Source: Ga0077555 sp050187415
Lineage (GTDB): Bacteria; Pseudomonadota; Alphaproteobacteria; Rhizobiales; Hyphomicrobiaceae
DNA length: 64,000 nucleotides
Assembly: GCA_050187415.1 (NCBI GenBank)
Contig: JBFWXN010000014.1
Span: forward strand, 22,936 to 86,935
Direction of reading: 5' to 3'
Positions 1 to 9,276 of the stretch are shown in pieces. The number at the start of each line of letters is the position of its first letter. The stretch's first letter is position 1. Under the pieces are notes generated by a model. It did not search any database. It saw nothing but the letters and a program-made list of their open reading frames with translations, and had not been told where the DNA came from. Position numbers and translations under genes: made by a program.

Positions 1-1
1 G

Positions 2-1069
2 GTCGTCACCAGCACCATCGGCCTCGTCACGACCGCCTCGACGACCTATAACGAGCCCTACAATCTCGCTCGCAAATTCGCGACGCTCGACTGGATCAGC
101 AACGGTCGCGCCGGCTGGAACGTGGTCACATCTTGGTCCGATGCCGAGGCAGCCAACTTCGGGCGGAGCGAGCAACTCGACTACGACACGCGTTATGCGC
201 GCGCCGCCGAATTCGTCGACGTCGTTCGCGGGCTCTGGGATAGCTGGGAGGACGGCGCGCTTGTTTTTGATAAGCAGAACGCCCGTTTCTACGACGAAAG
301 CAAGCTGCATACGCTGAACCACAAGGGTCGCTTTTTCACGGTGAAAGGGCCGCTCAACGTGGCGCGACCTCCCCAGGGCCATCCTGTCATTGTACAGGCG
401 GGCGCCTCCGAGCAGGGCCGCGAGTTGGCGGCCGAGACGGCAGACATCGTCTACGCCATTTATCCGACCAAGAACGCCGGCCGGGAGTTCTATGCAGACA
501 TCAAGCGACGCATGGCAAAATACGGACGCGGCACCGAGGACCTGAAAGTGCTGCCCGCGTTGCGCCCCATCGTCGGGCGCACACGCGAGGAAGCCCGTGC
601 CAAGTTCGACGCACTCCAACAGCTTCTCGACCCGCTCGCCGGCCTCAACAAGCTCGCCAACGCCTTCGGCGACCTGTCTGGCTTTCCACTCGACGAGCCG
701 GTGCCACCCGAGGCCTTCGGTCCGTCCGGCATCAAAAGCCTCAGTCGCCAGCTTGCCGAACGCGTCGAACGCGAGCGACCGACGATCCGCCAGCTTTATG
801 AACAAGTCGCCGGCCAGGGCAGCTTCTGCCTTATCGGAACGCCGACCGACATCGTCGACGTGATGCAAGACTGGTTCGAGAACGAAGCCTGCGACGGCTT
901 CAACATCACGCCCACCCATCTCCCTGCCGGGTGCGAGGACTTCGTCGAACTGGTCACTCCCGAGTTGCAGCGACGTGGCCTCTTCCGCACTGGTTACGAG
1001 GGCACGACCTTGCGGGAGAACCTCGGCCTCAAGCCGGCCATCAACCGCTTCGCGCGACCCGGCCGATAG
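2..1069 (+). CDS. NtaA/SnaA/DszA-family FMN-dependent monooxygenase (5' truncated)
   Basis: The reading frame is open from base 2, so the start codon lies before the window; 355 residues are visible. The visible N-terminus carries YNEPYNLARKFATLDW and RAGWNVVTS, signatures of the flavin-dependent luciferase-like group that includes nitrilotriacetate monooxygenase component A, pristinamycin synthase SnaA and dibenzothiophene sulfone monooxygenase DszA. HPVIVQAGASEQG further along is also family-typical. Known members use FMNH2 from a separate reductase to oxidise a small organic or sulfur-containing substrate. The actual substrate cannot be read from the sequence and no reductase or transporter is seen on this side. 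The family call is firm, the substrate open. Confidence 0.9.
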   Translation, partial: VVTSTIGLVTTASTTYNEPYNLARKFATLDWISNGRAGWNVVTSWSDAEAANFGRSEQLDYDTRYARAAEFVDVVRGLWDSWEDGALVFDKQNARFYDESKLHTLNHKGRFFTVKGPLNVARPPQGHPVIVQAGASEQGRELAAETADIVYAIYPTKNAGREFYADIKRRMAKYGRGTEDLKVLPALRPIVGRTREEARAKFDALQQLLDPLAGLNKLANAFGDLSGFPLDEPVPPEAFGPSGIKSLSRQLAERVERERPTIRQLYEQVAGQGSFCLIGTPTDIVDVMQDWFENEACDGFNITPTHLPAGCEDFVELVTPELQRRGLFRTGYEGTTLRENLGLKPAINRFARPGR

Positions 1070-1081
1070 CAAGGCTGCCGC

Positions 1082-2770
1082 CTAGACGCGGTCCGGATCG
1101 AATGTCCCTTTGACGCCGCTGCCGTAGCGTCTCAGCGCACCTTCGGGACCGACGGCGTTCGACCGCTGGAAAATCCAGTTCTGCCACGCGGTCAGCCGAC
1201 CGAAAATTTTCGTCTCCATCGTCTCCGGACCGGCAAAGCGAAGATTCGCTTCGAGGCCCGTCAATGCGTCCGCCGAGAAGGAGGCGCGCTCCTCCAGGAT
1301 CATGCGAACCTCGTCCTCCCAATCGACGTCGTCGAGGCTCTCGGTGACGAGGCCGAGGCTGGCGGCATCCGCAGCACCGAGCGCATCGCCCGTGCGCGAC
1401 CTTGCCGCCTCGATACTCTCCGGTTCTCCGAGAAAACGCGCCTCCACGCGCGAAAGGCCGTTCGACATGCGATACCGGCCGAAATTCAGCTCGGAGAGCG
1501 CCAATGTGGCTTCGGAGCGATTATCGCCGCTGAGCCGTCCGTCCAGCATGTAGGAGCGGTCCGAGGCAAGGGCAATCTCGGCAAGCGTCCCTGAAAAACA
1601 TGAACCCGGCTCGATCAGCGTGAGCAGCGACCGCGACGTGAGATCGATCCGCTTCAGGACGCGTTTCCAGTTGTTCAGGATCTCGCGCACCAGCCAATGC
1701 CCCTGATGCGCCGCCATCAGGGCATCGTAAGCCAGCACGCACGCCGCGTCGCCCTCCGATCGAAATACGATCGTGCCGATGGCTGGTTCATTGAAGCGCA
1801 GATGCAGGATCGCGTCGTCAAGCTCACGCGAAAGCCGCAGCGGATAGAAGGCAGCGCCTTCTGCCTTGATACCGGCCGCATCCGCGGGCGGTGGCGCGTC
1901 CGGACCCGACACCGTCACCACCGCGCGGCGGCCACCTCGATCGATGTCGATGCGAACCGCGCTGTAGGTGATCGCATCGCCATCGATCGTACGCCCGAGC
2001 CCGGTCAAGGCGATACCCGCCTCCCCGGCCGGCCGGTCGGACGCCGACGCCAGCTCGTGCGCCAAATCGGCGGTCGCTTCCTCGAACGTCGAGCTTGTTG
2101 CGATACGGTCGACAAGGCGCCAGGCGACCGCGCGCTTTCCCTTCACACCTTCCTCTGTCGTGCAAAACGCGTCTGCCCGGTCGCGCCGCACTTTGCGCTT
2201 GTCCGTCACCCGCGTCAGGCCGCCCGTGCCGGGAAGCACTGCGAGCAACGGCAACTCCGGCAGCGAGACCGTCGCGTTGCCGTCATCGGCAAGAAGGATC
2301 CGATCGCACGCCAAGGCCAGTTCGTAGCCGCCGCCCGCCGCCGTGCCCTTCACGGCACACAGGAACTTCTGGCCGGAATGCTCGGAGGAATCCTCCATCC
2401 CGTTCCGCGTTTCGTTGGTGAACTTGCAGAAGTTGACCTTGTGCCCATGCGTCGAAACCGCGAGCATGCGGATATTTGCACCCGCACAAAAAACGCGATC
2501 CTTGCCGGACTTCACCACCACCACCTTGACGCCCGGATGCTCGAATCTGAGCCGCTGCAGTGCGTCGGCAAGCTCGATATCGACGCCCAGATCATAGGAG
2601 TTGAGCTTCAGCTCATAGCCTTCGAAGAGCGTCGCGCGTTCGTCTACGTCCATGACCAGCTCGGCCATATCGCCATTCACCGCCAGCCGCCAATGACGAT
2701 AGCTTTCAGGCGAACGCTCGAAATCGATGAGGCCCGAGGGCGCCGTCAATGATGGGGTCTCGTCTGCCAT
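1082..2770 (-). CDS. boxC: 2,3-epoxybenzoyl-CoA dihydrolase (benzoyl-CoA-dihydrodiol lyase) BoxC
   Basis: A 562-residue enoyl-CoA hydratase/isomerase superfamily protein of the long BoxC type. The crotonase fold is marked by VFCAGANIRML and GTAAGGGYELALACDR, followed by the long C-terminal half typical of BoxC (usually about 550 residues). BoxC opens the ring of 2,3-epoxybenzoyl-CoA in the aerobic hybrid benzoate pathway. The start at 2770 is chosen because GGAGG lies just upstream (GGAGGATCA-ATG); a longer frame to 2836 has no support. BoxA, BoxB and benzoate-CoA ligase are not in the window, so this copy is isolated here; it could serve a pathway encoded elsewhere or act on a related CoA ester. 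Confidence 0.88.
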   Translation of the reverse strand: MADETPSLTAPSGLIDFERSPESYRHWRLAVNGDMAELVMDVDERATLFEGYELKLNSYDLGVDIELADALQRLRFEHPGVKVVVVKSGKDRVFCAGANIRMLAVSTHGHKVNFCKFTNETRNGMEDSSEHSGQKFLCAVKGTAAGGGYELALACDRILLADDGNATVSLPELPLLAVLPGTGGLTRVTDKRKVRRDRADAFCTTEEGVKGKRAVAWRLVDRIATSSTFEEATADLAHELASASDRPAGEAGIALTGLGRTIDGDAITYSAVRIDIDRGGRRAVVTVSGPDAPPPADAAGIKAEGAAFYPLRLSRELDDAILHLRFNEPAIGTIVFRSEGDAACVLAYDALMAAHQGHWLVREILNNWKRVLKRIDLTSRSLLTLIEPGSCFSGTLAEIALASDRSYMLDGRLSGDNRSEATLALSELNFGRYRMSNGLSRVEARFLGEPESIEAARSRTGDALGAADAASLGLVTESLDDVDWEDEVRMILEERASFSADALTGLEANLRFAGPETMETKIFGRLTAWQNWIFQRSNAVGPEGALRRYGSGVKGTFDPDRV

Positions 2771-3033
2771 TGATCCTCCGCGAGTCGCCGGACCTCGGTC
2801 CGCGTCAAGGTAGGGGCCTCTCGCGGGACAAGTCAAAGAGCCCTCGACCCGGTTGAACCGGGCATGCGATTTCGGCTGGCAGCAGTTCGGCTTGTCTGGA
2901 CATGCGCCCGCACCTTGCTATCTTTTTCGCCAAGCCTGATCTGAACGGGGCTCGACGCAACAATGGTCGGAATCGGCGGGGACGCGCGTGGCGTGACCTG
3001 TCGGTTTCGCGTGGGTGGAAACAAGGAGCGCAC

Positions 3034-4641
3034 ATGTATCAGCACGCGGTAGACTTCATTGTCGTCGGAGCAGGCTCGGCCGGGTCCGCCCTAGCCTATC
3101 GGCTGACCGAAAACGGCAAGTATCGCGTGTTGCTGCTGGAAGCTGGCCAGGAAACGCACTGGCTTTCGCAGGTGCCGGTGTCATTCGCGCATTTCATCAA
3201 TCGTCCAGGCGTCAATTGGCTCTTCGCATCCGAGGCGGAGAAGGCGACGGGTGGACGCCACATTCCCATCCCGCGTGGCAAGATGCTCGGGGGATCGAGT
3301 GCCATCAACGGCATGGTGTGGGTCCGCGGCCAGCGGCAGGACTTCGACACCTGGGCCCAACTCGGCAACCGCGGATGGAGCTACGAGGACGTGCTTCCCA
3401 TCTTCAAGCGCCTCGAAAGCTACGAAGGCGGCAAGGCCGACTTCCGCGGCCGCGAGGGGCCGGTGCGAATTTCCGATATTTTCGAAGGCGGACAGCTCTA
3501 CGACTCATTTTTCGAGGCGGCCGAGACGGTCGGCATTCGTCGCAATGACGATTACAACGGGCCCGAGCAGGAAGGCATTGCCATGACGCAGGCGTCGATC
3601 CGCGGTGGGCGGCGCATGAGCACGTCGCGATGCTATCTCGAGCCGGCGCGCAAACGGCCCAACCTCGATATCGAGACCGGTGCCCTTGCCCAGCGACTGC
3701 TGTTCGACGGCAAGCGCTGCGTCGGCATTCGCTATCGTGTGGGCGATGAAGTGCGCGAAGCGCGCGCGGGCCGCGAGGTGATCGTGTCGACCGGTTCGAT
3801 CTGCTCGCCGCAATTGCTGGAACTGTCGGGCATCGGCAATCCCGCGCACCTGAAGTCTGTCGGCATCGATGTGTTGCATGCGTTGCCGGGCGTCGGAGAG
3901 AACCTGCGCGATCACTGGGCGCCACGGCTGAAATGGAAGGTCGGCCGCCACGGCGCGACCTATAACGAGAAGGCGCGGGGCATCAGCGCCATGGGGCAGG
4001 GCCTGCGCTACATTCTGACCGGCAAGGGCTTTCTCGCACTCCCGGCGTCGCCTCTGCGCGCGTTTTTCAAGACGCGCGAGGGCCTCGCCAGCCCCGACGC
4101 GATGTTCATGCTCCAGCCGTTCCTGGTAACGCCCGACGTCAAGCTCGACAAAGAGGCCGGCATCACCATCATCACCCATCAGCAGCGGCCGGAGAGCAAA
4201 GGCTCTATCCACGTGTCGTCCAACGATGCCGCAAGGCCGCCTGCGGTTCGTTTCAATTTCCTGTCCGATCAGATCGATCGCGACTGCGTCGTCGCGGCGA
4301 TGCGGACCGTGCGCAAGGTCGTCGAGGCCAAGCCTCTCGAGTGGCTGGAAGCCAAGGAATTCGGTCCCGGCAAGCAGGCCCAGAGCGATGATGAGCTGAT
4401 CGACTACGTGACACGCACGGCCGAGACCGCCTATCACCCGATCGGCACCTGCAAGATGGGACCGGACACCGATCCCAACGCCGTCGTCGACGACAGGCTG
4501 CGCGTGCGCGGCATCGATGGCCTTCGCATCGCTGATGCCTCGGTCATGCCGACGCTGACGTCCGGCAACACCAATGCGCCTTCCATCATGATCGGCGAGA
4601 AGTGCTCGTCGATGGTACTCGAGACGGCCGAGGCGGCCTGA
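3034..4641 (+). CDS. GMC-family FAD oxidoreductase (choline/alcohol dehydrogenase-like)
   Basis: A 535-residue glucose-methanol-choline oxidoreductase. The FAD-binding Rossmann motif VVGAGSAGSALAYRL is at residues 10-24, the GMC signature LGGSSAINGMVWVRG at about 85-99, and the C-terminal catalytic segments AYHPIGTCKMG and SGNTNAPSIMIGEK follow. Members oxidise alcohols to aldehydes with FAD, in the cytoplasm or facing the membrane; no signal peptide is seen. The start is set at 3034, preceded by AAGGAG at 3023-3028. It is transcribed divergently from boxC across about 260 bp, which may be a shared regulatory region. The substrate is unknown; the BetA-like overall form suggests a long- or short-chain alcohol rather than glucose. 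Confidence 0.9.
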   Translation: MYQHAVDFIVVGAGSAGSALAYRLTENGKYRVLLLEAGQETHWLSQVPVSFAHFINRPGVNWLFASEAEKATGGRHIPIPRGKMLGGSSAINGMVWVRGQRQDFDTWAQLGNRGWSYEDVLPIFKRLESYEGGKADFRGREGPVRISDIFEGGQLYDSFFEAAETVGIRRNDDYNGPEQEGIAMTQASIRGGRRMSTSRCYLEPARKRPNLDIETGALAQRLLFDGKRCVGIRYRVGDEVREARAGREVIVSTGSICSPQLLELSGIGNPAHLKSVGIDVLHALPGVGENLRDHWAPRLKWKVGRHGATYNEKARGISAMGQGLRYILTGKGFLALPASPLRAFFKTREGLASPDAMFMLQPFLVTPDVKLDKEAGITIITHQQRPESKGSIHVSSNDAARPPAVRFNFLSDQIDRDCVVAAMRTVRKVVEAKPLEWLEAKEFGPGKQAQSDDELIDYVTRTAETAYHPIGTCKMGPDTDPNAVVDDRLRVRGIDGLRIADASVMPTLTSGNTNAPSIMIGEKCSSMVLETAEAA

Positions 4642-5021
4642 GCCCCCGTCCACCGTCTCGTCTCCAAGGTCGAGCCGCGCGTCGACCGGCGGCGCGCGCA
4701 AGGCGCATTCGACGGAGCGCTGATGCGTATCGCACAGGGAAACGCGCGCGTCGCGACGCGCGTATCTGGAGCGCAATGGAATCGAGGCGACCTGAGTGCC
4801 GTCGCCCGCGAGGGCCGGCATCGACGCCGCAACTTGCCGCGCCGATGACAAGCTTCCGCCATCGGCGGACGTAATTACGGCCCATTGCCGCCGAAACGGC
4901 CGTTTAGTCTGCACCGAGATCGTATTCGTCGACGTCGCGCCGCGTCCTGCCGGCGCCCTCGGCGCTTAACGATCCGTCAAGGTTAACCATAATTTAACAC
5001 TTCATCGATAAACGACCGCCC
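4642..5021. other. intergenic region with small palindromes
   Basis: A 380-base gap between the GMC gene and the extensin-like gene, without a convincing coding region. It holds a small hairpin TCCGCC-ATC-GGCGGA at 4855-4869 and a perfect 12-base palindrome AAACGGCCGTTT at 4894-4905. The last 50 bases become AT-rich (GGTTAACCATAATTTAAC), as expected for the promoter of the following gene. No -35/-10 pair was confidently identified. Confidence 0.5.
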
Positions 5022-5720
5022 ATGTCTGTATCGCGTCTGGTTCGTGTGTCGGCGGTGATTTCAGCCCTTCTTGTTCTCTGGGGCTGCGCCCGCGTGGGCT
5101 CGTTCACACCAAGCGGACCGGCTTTCAGGCAGTCCCGGATGCCGGAAACGTGGCGCCGCACCGAGGAAAGCCGATGTATGGCACTGGGGCTCGCGCGCCC
5201 CTCCCCATTCCTTGCGCAACGCAGCTCCCTCGGCGGTCCCGGACGATGCGGCGCCTCCTATCCCTTCGAAATGTCCGGGGCATTGGGCGGGCGTGTCGCC
5301 ATGCACCCGGCGGCGACGCTACGCTGCGAAATGATTCCCGCAGTCGACAAGTGGATGGCCGAGGTCGTGCTGCCGATCGCTCGCCGGCACTTCGGCTCCT
5401 CCGTGGTGGAGATCAAGGTGGCCGCCTCCTATTCGTGCCGCCCCATGAACAACGTCTGGGGTGCAAAGTTGTCGGAGCATGGCCATGCCAACGCCCTCGA
5501 TGTTTCGGCATTCAAGCTCGCGGACGGCCGCTGGATCGCGGTGAAGAGCGGCTGGAACGGTGATCCGGACGAACGCTCGTTCCTGCGCGACGTCCACGAT
5601 GGAGCATGCAAAATCTTCACCACCGTGCTCGGCCCGCTGGCGGATCGTCATCATCACGACCATTTCCACCTGGACCTTGCCCGGCACGGACGGGACGGGC
5701 GCATGATGATCTGCCGGTAG
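5022..5720 (+). CDS. extensin-like C-terminal domain protein, probable lipoprotein
   Basis: A 232-residue protein with an N-terminal hydrophobic segment ending LVLWGC at residues 17-22; the Cys could be lipidated, though Trp at the -2 position is unusual for a lipobox. The rest (about residues 50-232) matches the extensin-like C-terminal family of alphaproteobacteria: paired cysteines (RCGASYPF, TLRCEM, YSCRP, GACKIF, MMICR) and the conserved stretches LSEHGHANALDVSAF and HHHDHFHLD. The His/Asp pattern resembles D-Ala-D-Ala peptidase-like metal sites, so a cell-wall role is plausible; no reaction is established for this family as far as I know. It stands alone. Confidence 0.85.
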   Translation: MSVSRLVRVSAVISALLVLWGCARVGSFTPSGPAFRQSRMPETWRRTEESRCMALGLARPSPFLAQRSSLGGPGRCGASYPFEMSGALGGRVAMHPAATLRCEMIPAVDKWMAEVVLPIARRHFGSSVVEIKVAASYSCRPMNNVWGAKLSEHGHANALDVSAFKLADGRWIAVKSGWNGDPDERSFLRDVHDGACKIFTTVLGPLADRHHHDHFHLDLARHGRDGRMMICR

Positions 5721-5922
5721 CAGCGGCGAGTAGCCAACATTCCCATCTCAAGCGGCCGGCTCCACGGCACCGCTCGTTTGCCACGAGTCGAGTGCGTGAC
5801 CTGGGGCGGCGACGTCGCCACCCTCCGACCGGACAACATCAGGTCCAGCGTATTGACGCAGAACGCTTGCCTCACTCATGATGAGCCGAACGCAGGCGCG
5901 CTCGGCAGCCCGTGCCGCTTGC

Positions 5923-7122
5923 CTATCGCTCCGCAGCCCGAATCCGCCTCGCTCGCACGGCTTCGAATGCGTTCGTGAAGGCGATCGCGCCGGACTTCCG
6001 CAGGCCATGGTTCATCCGGTCGTCGAGCGCAGCCAGCAATTCGGCTGATGTGCGATCCCGCACGATTGAATTGCGATTGTACGCGTTCTCGGCGAAGAAG
6101 TTGGACGTCGGCATCGTGCGGCCGACCGTATCCATCATGTCGAGCCCCGTCTGCGGCCCGGCGAGATTCATCAACTCGATCTCGGCGCCATTGAGGTGCG
6201 GGCGGCCAGCCTTTTCGGCGTATTCACGCAAACCTTGCAACTTGACCGTCTGCAGCCAAGGACCGATGTCACCGTCGAGATTGAGAGCGTGGATACCAAG
6301 CCCTCTTGCGGTGTGGGAGAAAGCCACGTGCGCACTCCACCGGTTGGGCACGGAGCGCGCGCCCTTGAGCATGCGCCGTACGACCGTGGCCTTGGCCAGA
6401 AGCTCGGCCCGCCGCCGCCCGCCGGCGCGCGCCGCGAGCGACCGCAGGCGCGATACGAACGTGGTCCCGTGCTTCACCAACTCGTCGACCGAGTTGGCCG
6501 CGAGAAGCTGGGCATAGCCGAGCGCCGACGAAATCGGCCGCCCCTTCTTCGTATCAGGATCGATCCCGGCCTGCATGTCGTAGGTGCCGCGCCCTCCTGT
6601 TTCGAGAGCGTAGACTCGCACGACCTGATCCTTCGTGAGGCCGAGCGAAAGCGCCTCCTCGGCATAGCGCAGCTTGAACTCGTCTTCCGAGACGCGAATT
6701 GGCACGAAGCCGTAAACCCTGCGCGCCTGCAGAAGGAAATCGGAGAGGTCCGCCATCGTCGACGAGGGTGGTTCCGACGGCGGCGCGAGACCGGCGATGA
6801 TCTTGGCCACATCCGGAGGCATGGCGGGTCCAGCATACTTCGGAGGCTTCACGGCGACGAAGTCATCGGTCGTGAAAGCTTGCTTGGCCGAGCGCTTGCG
6901 CCGCCGCTGCTGCTTCAATTCCTCGATCACGGCCCAATAGGCATCCGTCTCTTTGGCGTGTTGGGACTTGGCCCTGAGATAGAGCACATAGGCGCGCGTC
7001 TGCGCCTCGCTCAATCTGCCCGCCAGATCCTCGCCGATGCGCTGCGCGCTAGCTTCGCCGCAGAAGGCTGCAGCCATCAGCAAGAGGGCGACCCCACGGG
7101 TGATCAAGTTTGCCATGAGCAC
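5923..7122 (-). CDS. secreted lytic-transglycosylase-like protein
   Basis: A 399-residue protein with a signal peptide (residues 1-26, ending ASA-Q). The region around residues 170-207 reads YALETGGRGTYD then SSALGYAQLL, which resembles the catalytic Glu and the glycine/Gln-Leu motif of Slt-type lytic transglycosylases (Glu174 would be the acid). The remainder is not familiar. Residues 40-80 are charged and helical. A GTG start at 7122 fits best because GGAGGT lies 8 bases upstream; the ATG at 7116 would have a 14-base spacer. A periplasmic peptidoglycan-cleaving role is inferred from the motif alone. Confidence 0.6.
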   Translation of the reverse strand: MLMANLITRGVALLLMAAAFCGEASAQRIGEDLAGRLSEAQTRAYVLYLRAKSQHAKETDAYWAVIEELKQQRRRKRSAKQAFTTDDFVAVKPPKYAGPAMPPDVAKIIAGLAPPSEPPSSTMADLSDFLLQARRVYGFVPIRVSEDEFKLRYAEEALSLGLTKDQVVRVYALETGGRGTYDMQAGIDPDTKKGRPISSALGYAQLLAANSVDELVKHGTTFVSRLRSLAARAGGRRRAELLAKATVVRRMLKGARSVPNRWSAHVAFSHTARGLGIHALNLDGDIGPWLQTVKLQGLREYAEKAGRPHLNGAEIELMNLAGPQTGLDMMDTVGRTMPTSNFFAENAYNRNSIVRDRTSAELLAALDDRMNHGLRKSGAIAFTNAFEAVRARRIRAAER

Positions 7123-7547
7123 GCGCGATCACCTCCCTCGCGATCCGGCCGGCACATCGGCGGCGTCAACGGCCGCTCATCGAGGGTAAGGGCCACAGAA
7201 ATGTGAGCCTGACAAGGCAAGCTGGACTGGAGGTATGGCAAATCGAGAGGTGCCCCGGACGGCAATGGGGGAGGGGAGATTGCCATCCGGGGATTGGCCC
7301 ACCGGCCGCGGGGAGTCGGCCTTATGAGCCGCGCCACCGCGGGGGACGGTGGCAAGTGCTGCACGTCTATGAACTGGCCGGACCGGAGATAGTTCCACGT
7401 GGCAACCACTGCCATGGAGGAGCCGTCGAAGCCAACACCACGAGGATCTTTCAGGCCGGTCCGGCCATGCACCTGAGATAGTTGCGCGTGGCCGAACTAC
7501 GAGGCCGCCGTTGATCAACGTCGTTCACGAATTCGTTTTCGGGATAA
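7123..7547. other. non-coding region upstream of argG with a near-direct repeat
   Basis: The gap between the divergent transglycosylase-like and argG genes is about 500 bases, unusually long for this window. Short frames here have no recognisable product. It contains two near-identical 18-mers, GAGATAGTTCCACGTGGC (7386-7403) and GAGATAGTTGCGCGTGGC (7475-7492), matching at 16 of 18 bases and 89 bases apart. They could be paired operator sites or relics of a duplication. The inverted repeat close to argG is listed separately. Confidence 0.45.
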
Positions 7548-7583
7548 ACAGGGTTTGCTGTGCCGCCTTGCAGCAAACCTTGT
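7548..7583 (+). promoter_or_regulatory. stem-loop in the argG leader
   Basis: The arms ACAGGGTTTGCTG (7548-7560) and CAGCAAACCTTGT (7571-7583) pair over 13 positions with a single G-U, around a 10-base loop. The structure ends 45 bases before the argG start codon. There is no T-run after it, so it is not a standard terminator. It may be an operator, a 5'-UTR stabiliser or part of arginine-responsive control; the sequence alone does not decide. Confidence 0.5.
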
Positions 7584-7628
7584 CGTGCCTATAGTGCGCG
7601 CCATCGACGAGGCTCGGGAGAGTATGAG

Positions 7629-8882
7629 ATGGCGATCAGCGCTGAAGGCAGCCAAGATCTCAAAGGCAAGGTGAGGCGCGTCGTGCTGGCCTACTCCGGT
7701 GGCCTCGATACATCGATCATTTTGAAATGGCTTCAGGAAACATACGGCTGCGAGGTCGTCACCTTTACCGCCGACCTCGGCCAGGGCGAGGAACTGGGGC
7801 CCGCCCGCGAGAAGGCGCTGATGCTTGGCATCAAGCCTGAGCATATCTTCATCGAAGACCTGCGTGAGGAGTTCGTCCGCGACTTCGTCTTCCCGATGTT
7901 CCGTGCCAACGCACTGTATGAGGGCGTCTACCTGCTCGGAACCTCGATCGCACGCCCCCTCATCTCGAAGGCGCAGATCGATATCGCGCGCAAGGTCGGA
8001 GCAGACGCGGTTTGCCATGGCGCAACGGGCAAGGGCAATGATCAGGTTCGGTTCGAACTGTCGTACTACGCACTCGAGCCGTCGATCCGCATCATAGCGC
8101 CCTGGCGCGAGTGGACGTTCAAGAGCCGCACGGACCTTCTCGAGTTCGCCCGCAGCCATCAGATCCCGATCGCCAAGGACAAAGAGGGCGATGCCCCGTT
8201 CTCGGTCGACGCCAACCTCCTGCACTCCTCGTCGGAGGGCAAGGTTCTGGAAGACCCCGCCGTCAAGCCGCCGGAGATGGTCTACCAGCGCACAATTTCG
8301 CCGATGGCCGCGCCGGACAAGGTGACGACGGTCCGAATCGGCTTTTCCAAGGGCGACGCCGTTTCGATCGACGGCAAGCCGATGAGCCCCGCCACCGTGC
8401 TGAAAGCGCTCAATGACCTTGGTCGCGACAACGGCATCGGCCGCCTCGATCTGGTCGAGAACCGGTTCGTCGGCATGAAGAGCCGCGGCGTCTACGAAAC
8501 CCCGGGCGGTACGATCCTGATTGCGGCGCACAGGGCCATCGAGTCGATCACACTCGATCGCGGCGCAGCCCATCTCAAGGACGAGTTGATGCCGCGCTAT
8601 GCCGAGCTGATCTATAACGGCTTCTGGTTCTCGCCCGAGCGCGAGATGCTCCAGGCGCTGATCGACAGGAGCCAGGAGCACGTCGAGGGCGAGGTGACGC
8701 TCGAACTCTACAAAGGCAACGTCATGGTCACCGGGCGCGAGAGCCCGCAGTCACTCTATTCGCCCACGCTCGTCACTTTCGAGGACGACCGCGGTGCCTA
8801 CGACCAGAAGGATGCCGCCGGCTTCATCCGCCTCAATGCGTTGCGATTGAGAACGCTGGGGCAAAGGCACCGAGAGGGCTGA
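7629..8882 (+). CDS. argG: argininosuccinate synthase
   Basis: A 417-residue cytoplasmic enzyme that joins citrulline and aspartate with ATP to give argininosuccinate, the penultimate step of arginine synthesis. The N-type ATP pyrophosphatase loop AYSGGLDTS is at residues 21-29. ATGKGNDQVRFE, the citrulline/aspartate-binding region, and a normal C-terminus are present. Length fits the family. The start at 7629 follows GGGAGAG; a competing ATG at 7624 is in another frame. No other arg gene is adjacent. A 13-bp stem-loop lies in the leader. Confidence 0.97.
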   Translation: MAISAEGSQDLKGKVRRVVLAYSGGLDTSIILKWLQETYGCEVVTFTADLGQGEELGPAREKALMLGIKPEHIFIEDLREEFVRDFVFPMFRANALYEGVYLLGTSIARPLISKAQIDIARKVGADAVCHGATGKGNDQVRFELSYYALEPSIRIIAPWREWTFKSRTDLLEFARSHQIPIAKDKEGDAPFSVDANLLHSSSEGKVLEDPAVKPPEMVYQRTISPMAAPDKVTTVRIGFSKGDAVSIDGKPMSPATVLKALNDLGRDNGIGRLDLVENRFVGMKSRGVYETPGGTILIAAHRAIESITLDRGAAHLKDELMPRYAELIYNGFWFSPEREMLQALIDRSQEHVEGEVTLELYKGNVMVTGRESPQSLYSPTLVTFEDDRGAYDQKDAAGFIRLNALRLRTLGQRHREG

Positions 8883-8984
8883 GCCGCGGGACGGCTGACG
8901 GCGATGCCGCATTCGATCCCCCTCGACGTGTCGCCAGCGCGACCGGCCAATGTTTGTCCGAACGACCTGCGGAGCATAGACGGC

Positions 8985-9257
8985 ATGACCGCGTCCGAAA
9001 CTTCCTATCCCGCCATGCGGGCCAGGCGCAAGCTGCCGCCACAATACGCCGGCATCGTCCTGCCGCTGTTGCTGTCGATCATAATGACGTGGGTCGTTTC
9101 GTTCATCAGCACGGCACACGCCATCGGCCTCGTCGCTGGCTTGTGGCAGGCATGGCTTTCGGCCTGGATGCTGTCGTGGCTCGTCGCGTTCCCCGTATTG
9201 CTTGTCGTCCTGCCCGTTGTGCGTCGACTGACAAATCTGCTGGTTCGTCCGGCATGA
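8985..9257 (+). CDS. DUF2798 family small membrane protein
   Basis: A 90-residue protein with two predicted membrane helices (about residues 24-45 and 55-80), with the family-like features LPPQYAGIVLPLLLS and a middle Trp-rich turn (GLWQAWLSAWMLSW). The start at 8985 has GGAG ten bases upstream; the longer frame beginning at 8904 would add an uncharacteristic N-terminus. The family function is unknown. It sits between argG and an M50 protease, spaced 100 and 19 bases away on the same strand. Confidence 0.75.
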   Translation: MTASETSYPAMRARRKLPPQYAGIVLPLLLSIIMTWVVSFISTAHAIGLVAGLWQAWLSAWMLSWLVAFPVLLVVLPVVRRLTNLLVRPA

Positions 9258-9276
9258 GAAACCATGGAACCAGACC

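Noticed and set aside
3505..4914. 469-residue open frame on the minus strand opposite the GMC gene
   Set aside because: Antisense frame of a high-GC gene; no family motif, while the plus strand has a complete GMC enzyme.
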